A DNA stretch of 64,000 nucleotides, from assembly GCA_014871385.1 (NCBI GenBank), contig CM026421.1, positions 27,088,752 to 27,152,751 of the forward strand, in the 5' to 3' direction. The notes below the pieces were generated by a model. That model was not told the DNA's origin. It did not search any database and was given only the letters and a program-made list of their open reading frames with translations. How positions within the stretch are numbered: position 1 is the first letter of the stretch; every line of letters begins with the position of its first letter. The position numbers and the translations under genes are program-made. This stretch comes from Ceratodon purpureus (Eukaryota > Streptophyta > Bryopsida > Pseudoditrichales > Ditrichaceae). Positions 62,325 to 64,000 of this stretch are shown piece by piece.

Positions 62325-63440
62325 TTAATTTGTGAACTTCTTTGCGCATACCTGATTTGCACATTTTCCTTCAAGTCGGTTTTGCGATGCCACGCACCAT
62401 GGATGGTAGGCGCATTTACAAGGAGCTATTACAACATCCAAAAGCAGAAAAGTAGTTTTACACATTGCACAGTTCTTGATAAGAATATGGTCACTTTCAA
62501 TACCAGTTCCAATGTCTTCAATGTATGGGCTCGGATGTAAGCTGACTGGGAATTTCAATATCTCCTTCATCTTCTCGACTGTAGCTTTCAATCTGTCAAC
62601 ATTAGCAATGACTTCTCCGCCTTTGAACTCCAAGCCATTCTACTCCTTCACATTTTTAGCCTTGGCAATCTTCATGCCTTCTTCCTTGCTCTTAATTTGT
62701 TCCTCTAGTTTACTGATTTCGAGCTTCAGCTCTGCCATTTCTTCGATGTTCTCCTTTACTAGCTCCTCGTTCTCGCACTTTTCAAGTAGTGCCCCTTTTG
62801 CCTCTTGACTAGCCAAAAGACCCTGTGACTGACTCAACATCTTCCTTAACATGGCTACTGCTTTAGCTTGACATTTCTCCTGAGCTTCGTTGGTTGAATA
62901 CTGTGGAACAATTACAGGGGCACCAACTTCTATGTTTTCACTCTGATGTGCGGCTTGTAGCGCCAAAGCTTCACCCTCACCACAATGTATCTCACTCTCT
63001 ATTCTCTTTTGCGCTAGAGCGTAATACATCTTCTCTAAATGTGTTCCCTTGTACTTGTACTTTTGCTGGACTACCTCTTGACTATCCTTTTTCTTTCCTC
63101 TCCATCGCTCTGCTGCATACAATGCCCAGTTCATACAATAACCGTGACAAACCTCCGATACAAGTGCTCTTGCAAAGCTCTCCGGAATATAGCGAGACTT
63201 TGGAACTTCGGCAGTTTGCCATATCACTGGGTACAACTCTTCCGCCCTTGCCCTCACGTTGTCAGATTTAGCACCGCGATAGAAATAACCCTGCTTCTTG
63301 TGTCTCTCTCCGAACATGTTCTTCAACTGCATATTGTTTATGTGGTTGCAATCACGACTAGGATCGAGTCCCCCATTCGGCAATCCTATCTCATATGCAA
63401 ACCATGGTTCGAGTCCTCTCTCAAATTGCTCCCTTTCCAT
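62325..63440 (-). CDS. Coiled-coil/zinc-cluster protein, right-arm copy, with internal UAG
   Basis: Same structure as 36545-37660: 266 codons, UAG at 62640-62642, then the Cys/His cluster to 62325. One noted change, Lys to Glu in the segment after the UAG (KATVEKM against KATVKKM). Confidence 0.5.
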
Positions 63441-64000
63441 TGCTCACAATAGTCTACTTTTGTGTTGGTTTGTTCTTTTTTCTAATTGCATTCCAATTCT
63501 ATGGTAAACCCTCAAACTCCTAAACTAGTTCGGTGCACTTCCTCAACTGAATTGAGCCCTTCATACACACTTTCACTTGGCCATGGCTATGTATTAACAA
63601 TTAATAACCATTTCAGCAATATCATAAATGCCACCTCATTTTACAGCCGTTATTACTTTTACAATCATGCCATCATTTTAAAGTTATGTCGCATAAACAA
63701 TTGCTCTTAATGTTTGTATTCACGCTAGTGTATACCCTTTCTTCTGTGAATACTATGAATCATACACATGTAATCGTCGGGGACATTACCAAATCTAGTG
63801 AATCTGAAAGAAATTCATCAATTTTATGGATGTTTCATTGACCTATCTCTATGAAATATGTTTACTTAATATAGTAATTCATCCGCTCATCGCTCATGGA
63901 ATCCTGCTCATGGCCCACCGCACGATGCTCGCCGCTCATGTTCTAGCATTCCCCTTCTCAAACCAGTAAAAAAATCAAAACGATAGACTTCAGCCCCAAA

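Larger units (their letters stand above)
53843..64000 (-). repeat. Right arm of the giant inverted repeat (continues past the window)
   Basis: Reverse complement of 35985-46134, with the few differences listed for the left arm. The inner edge is at 53843. The last base of the window still matches 35985, so the true outer edge and arm length are unknown. Confidence 0.9.

Noticed and set aside
35985-64000. Reassigned stop codons explaining the internal UAA/UAG
   Set aside because: The intact genes in the same window end normally at UAG or other stops, and the broken genes also have frameshifts.
35985-64000. Endogenous giant-virus or Maverick insertion
   Set aside because: No capsid, packaging ATPase, protease or DNA polymerase is seen. 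The contents are eukaryote-like broken genes plus hAT and MITE sequences.

Overview
The window looks like a nuclear segment of a land plant, probably a bryophyte (moss or liverwort). The evidence is GT-AG spliced genes that I could join exon by exon in phase, a plastid-type transit peptide on two LEA-like proteins, a single-CRM-domain protein of the plant At3g25440 type, telo-boxes, and a large load of transposons. The exact species cannot be read from the sequence.

Layout. 1-692: end of an old DNA transposon, in inverted orientation to a full copy at 19261-21544. 3504-5131 (-): three-exon CRM-domain gene. About 6666-17790 (+): a very large non-LTR retrotransposon. Its first reading frame is almost unbroken over 4.3 kb, carries in-frame tandem repeats, and ends with a 2A-type ribosome-skipping motif. 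After it come an APE-type endonuclease, reverse transcriptase, a PCIF1-methyltransferase-like segment, RNase H, a CCHC zinc knuckle and an R2-type restriction-like endonuclease. This dual-endonuclease plan resembles the Dualen/RandI elements of green algae. Two small frame breaks, at a TA run and an A7 run, interrupt the copy. 17880-21544: tRNA-like repeat debris and the full DNA transposon. 21779-25150 (-): intact eight-exon gene for a FUT8/GT23-fold glycosyltransferase of 570 residues. 25151-32203: no gene recognised; it contains a run of 36 C. 32204-35533 (-): two tandem LEA-like genes of 225 residues each, with the 3' end of an ecdysoneless (ECD) gene stranded between them.

35985-64000: a giant inverted repeat. 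The arms (35985-46134 and 53843-64000, the second cut by the window end) are 10.15 kb and nearly identical; I noticed only about five differences. The spacer is 7.7 kb. Each arm carries a coiled-coil/zinc-cluster gene, a TA-flanked MITE, TA microsatellites, a very GC-rich GACGGCC-type block with a TATA box, and a broken pseudokinase gene whose 3' end comes from a second MITE. The spacer carries a broken RING-H2 gene and a hAT-family transposase pseudogene whose N-terminal end is lost exactly at the arm junction.

How it fits together. The ordinary host genes (CRM protein, glycosyltransferase, LEA pair) sit between blocks of mobile DNA. The most novel item is the 2A plus dual-endonuclease retrotransposon. 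The second is the inverted repeat with its broken cargo genes: the same disabling changes occur in both arms, so they either predate the duplication or are kept uniform by gene conversion. An assembly artefact must be excluded for the inverted repeat.
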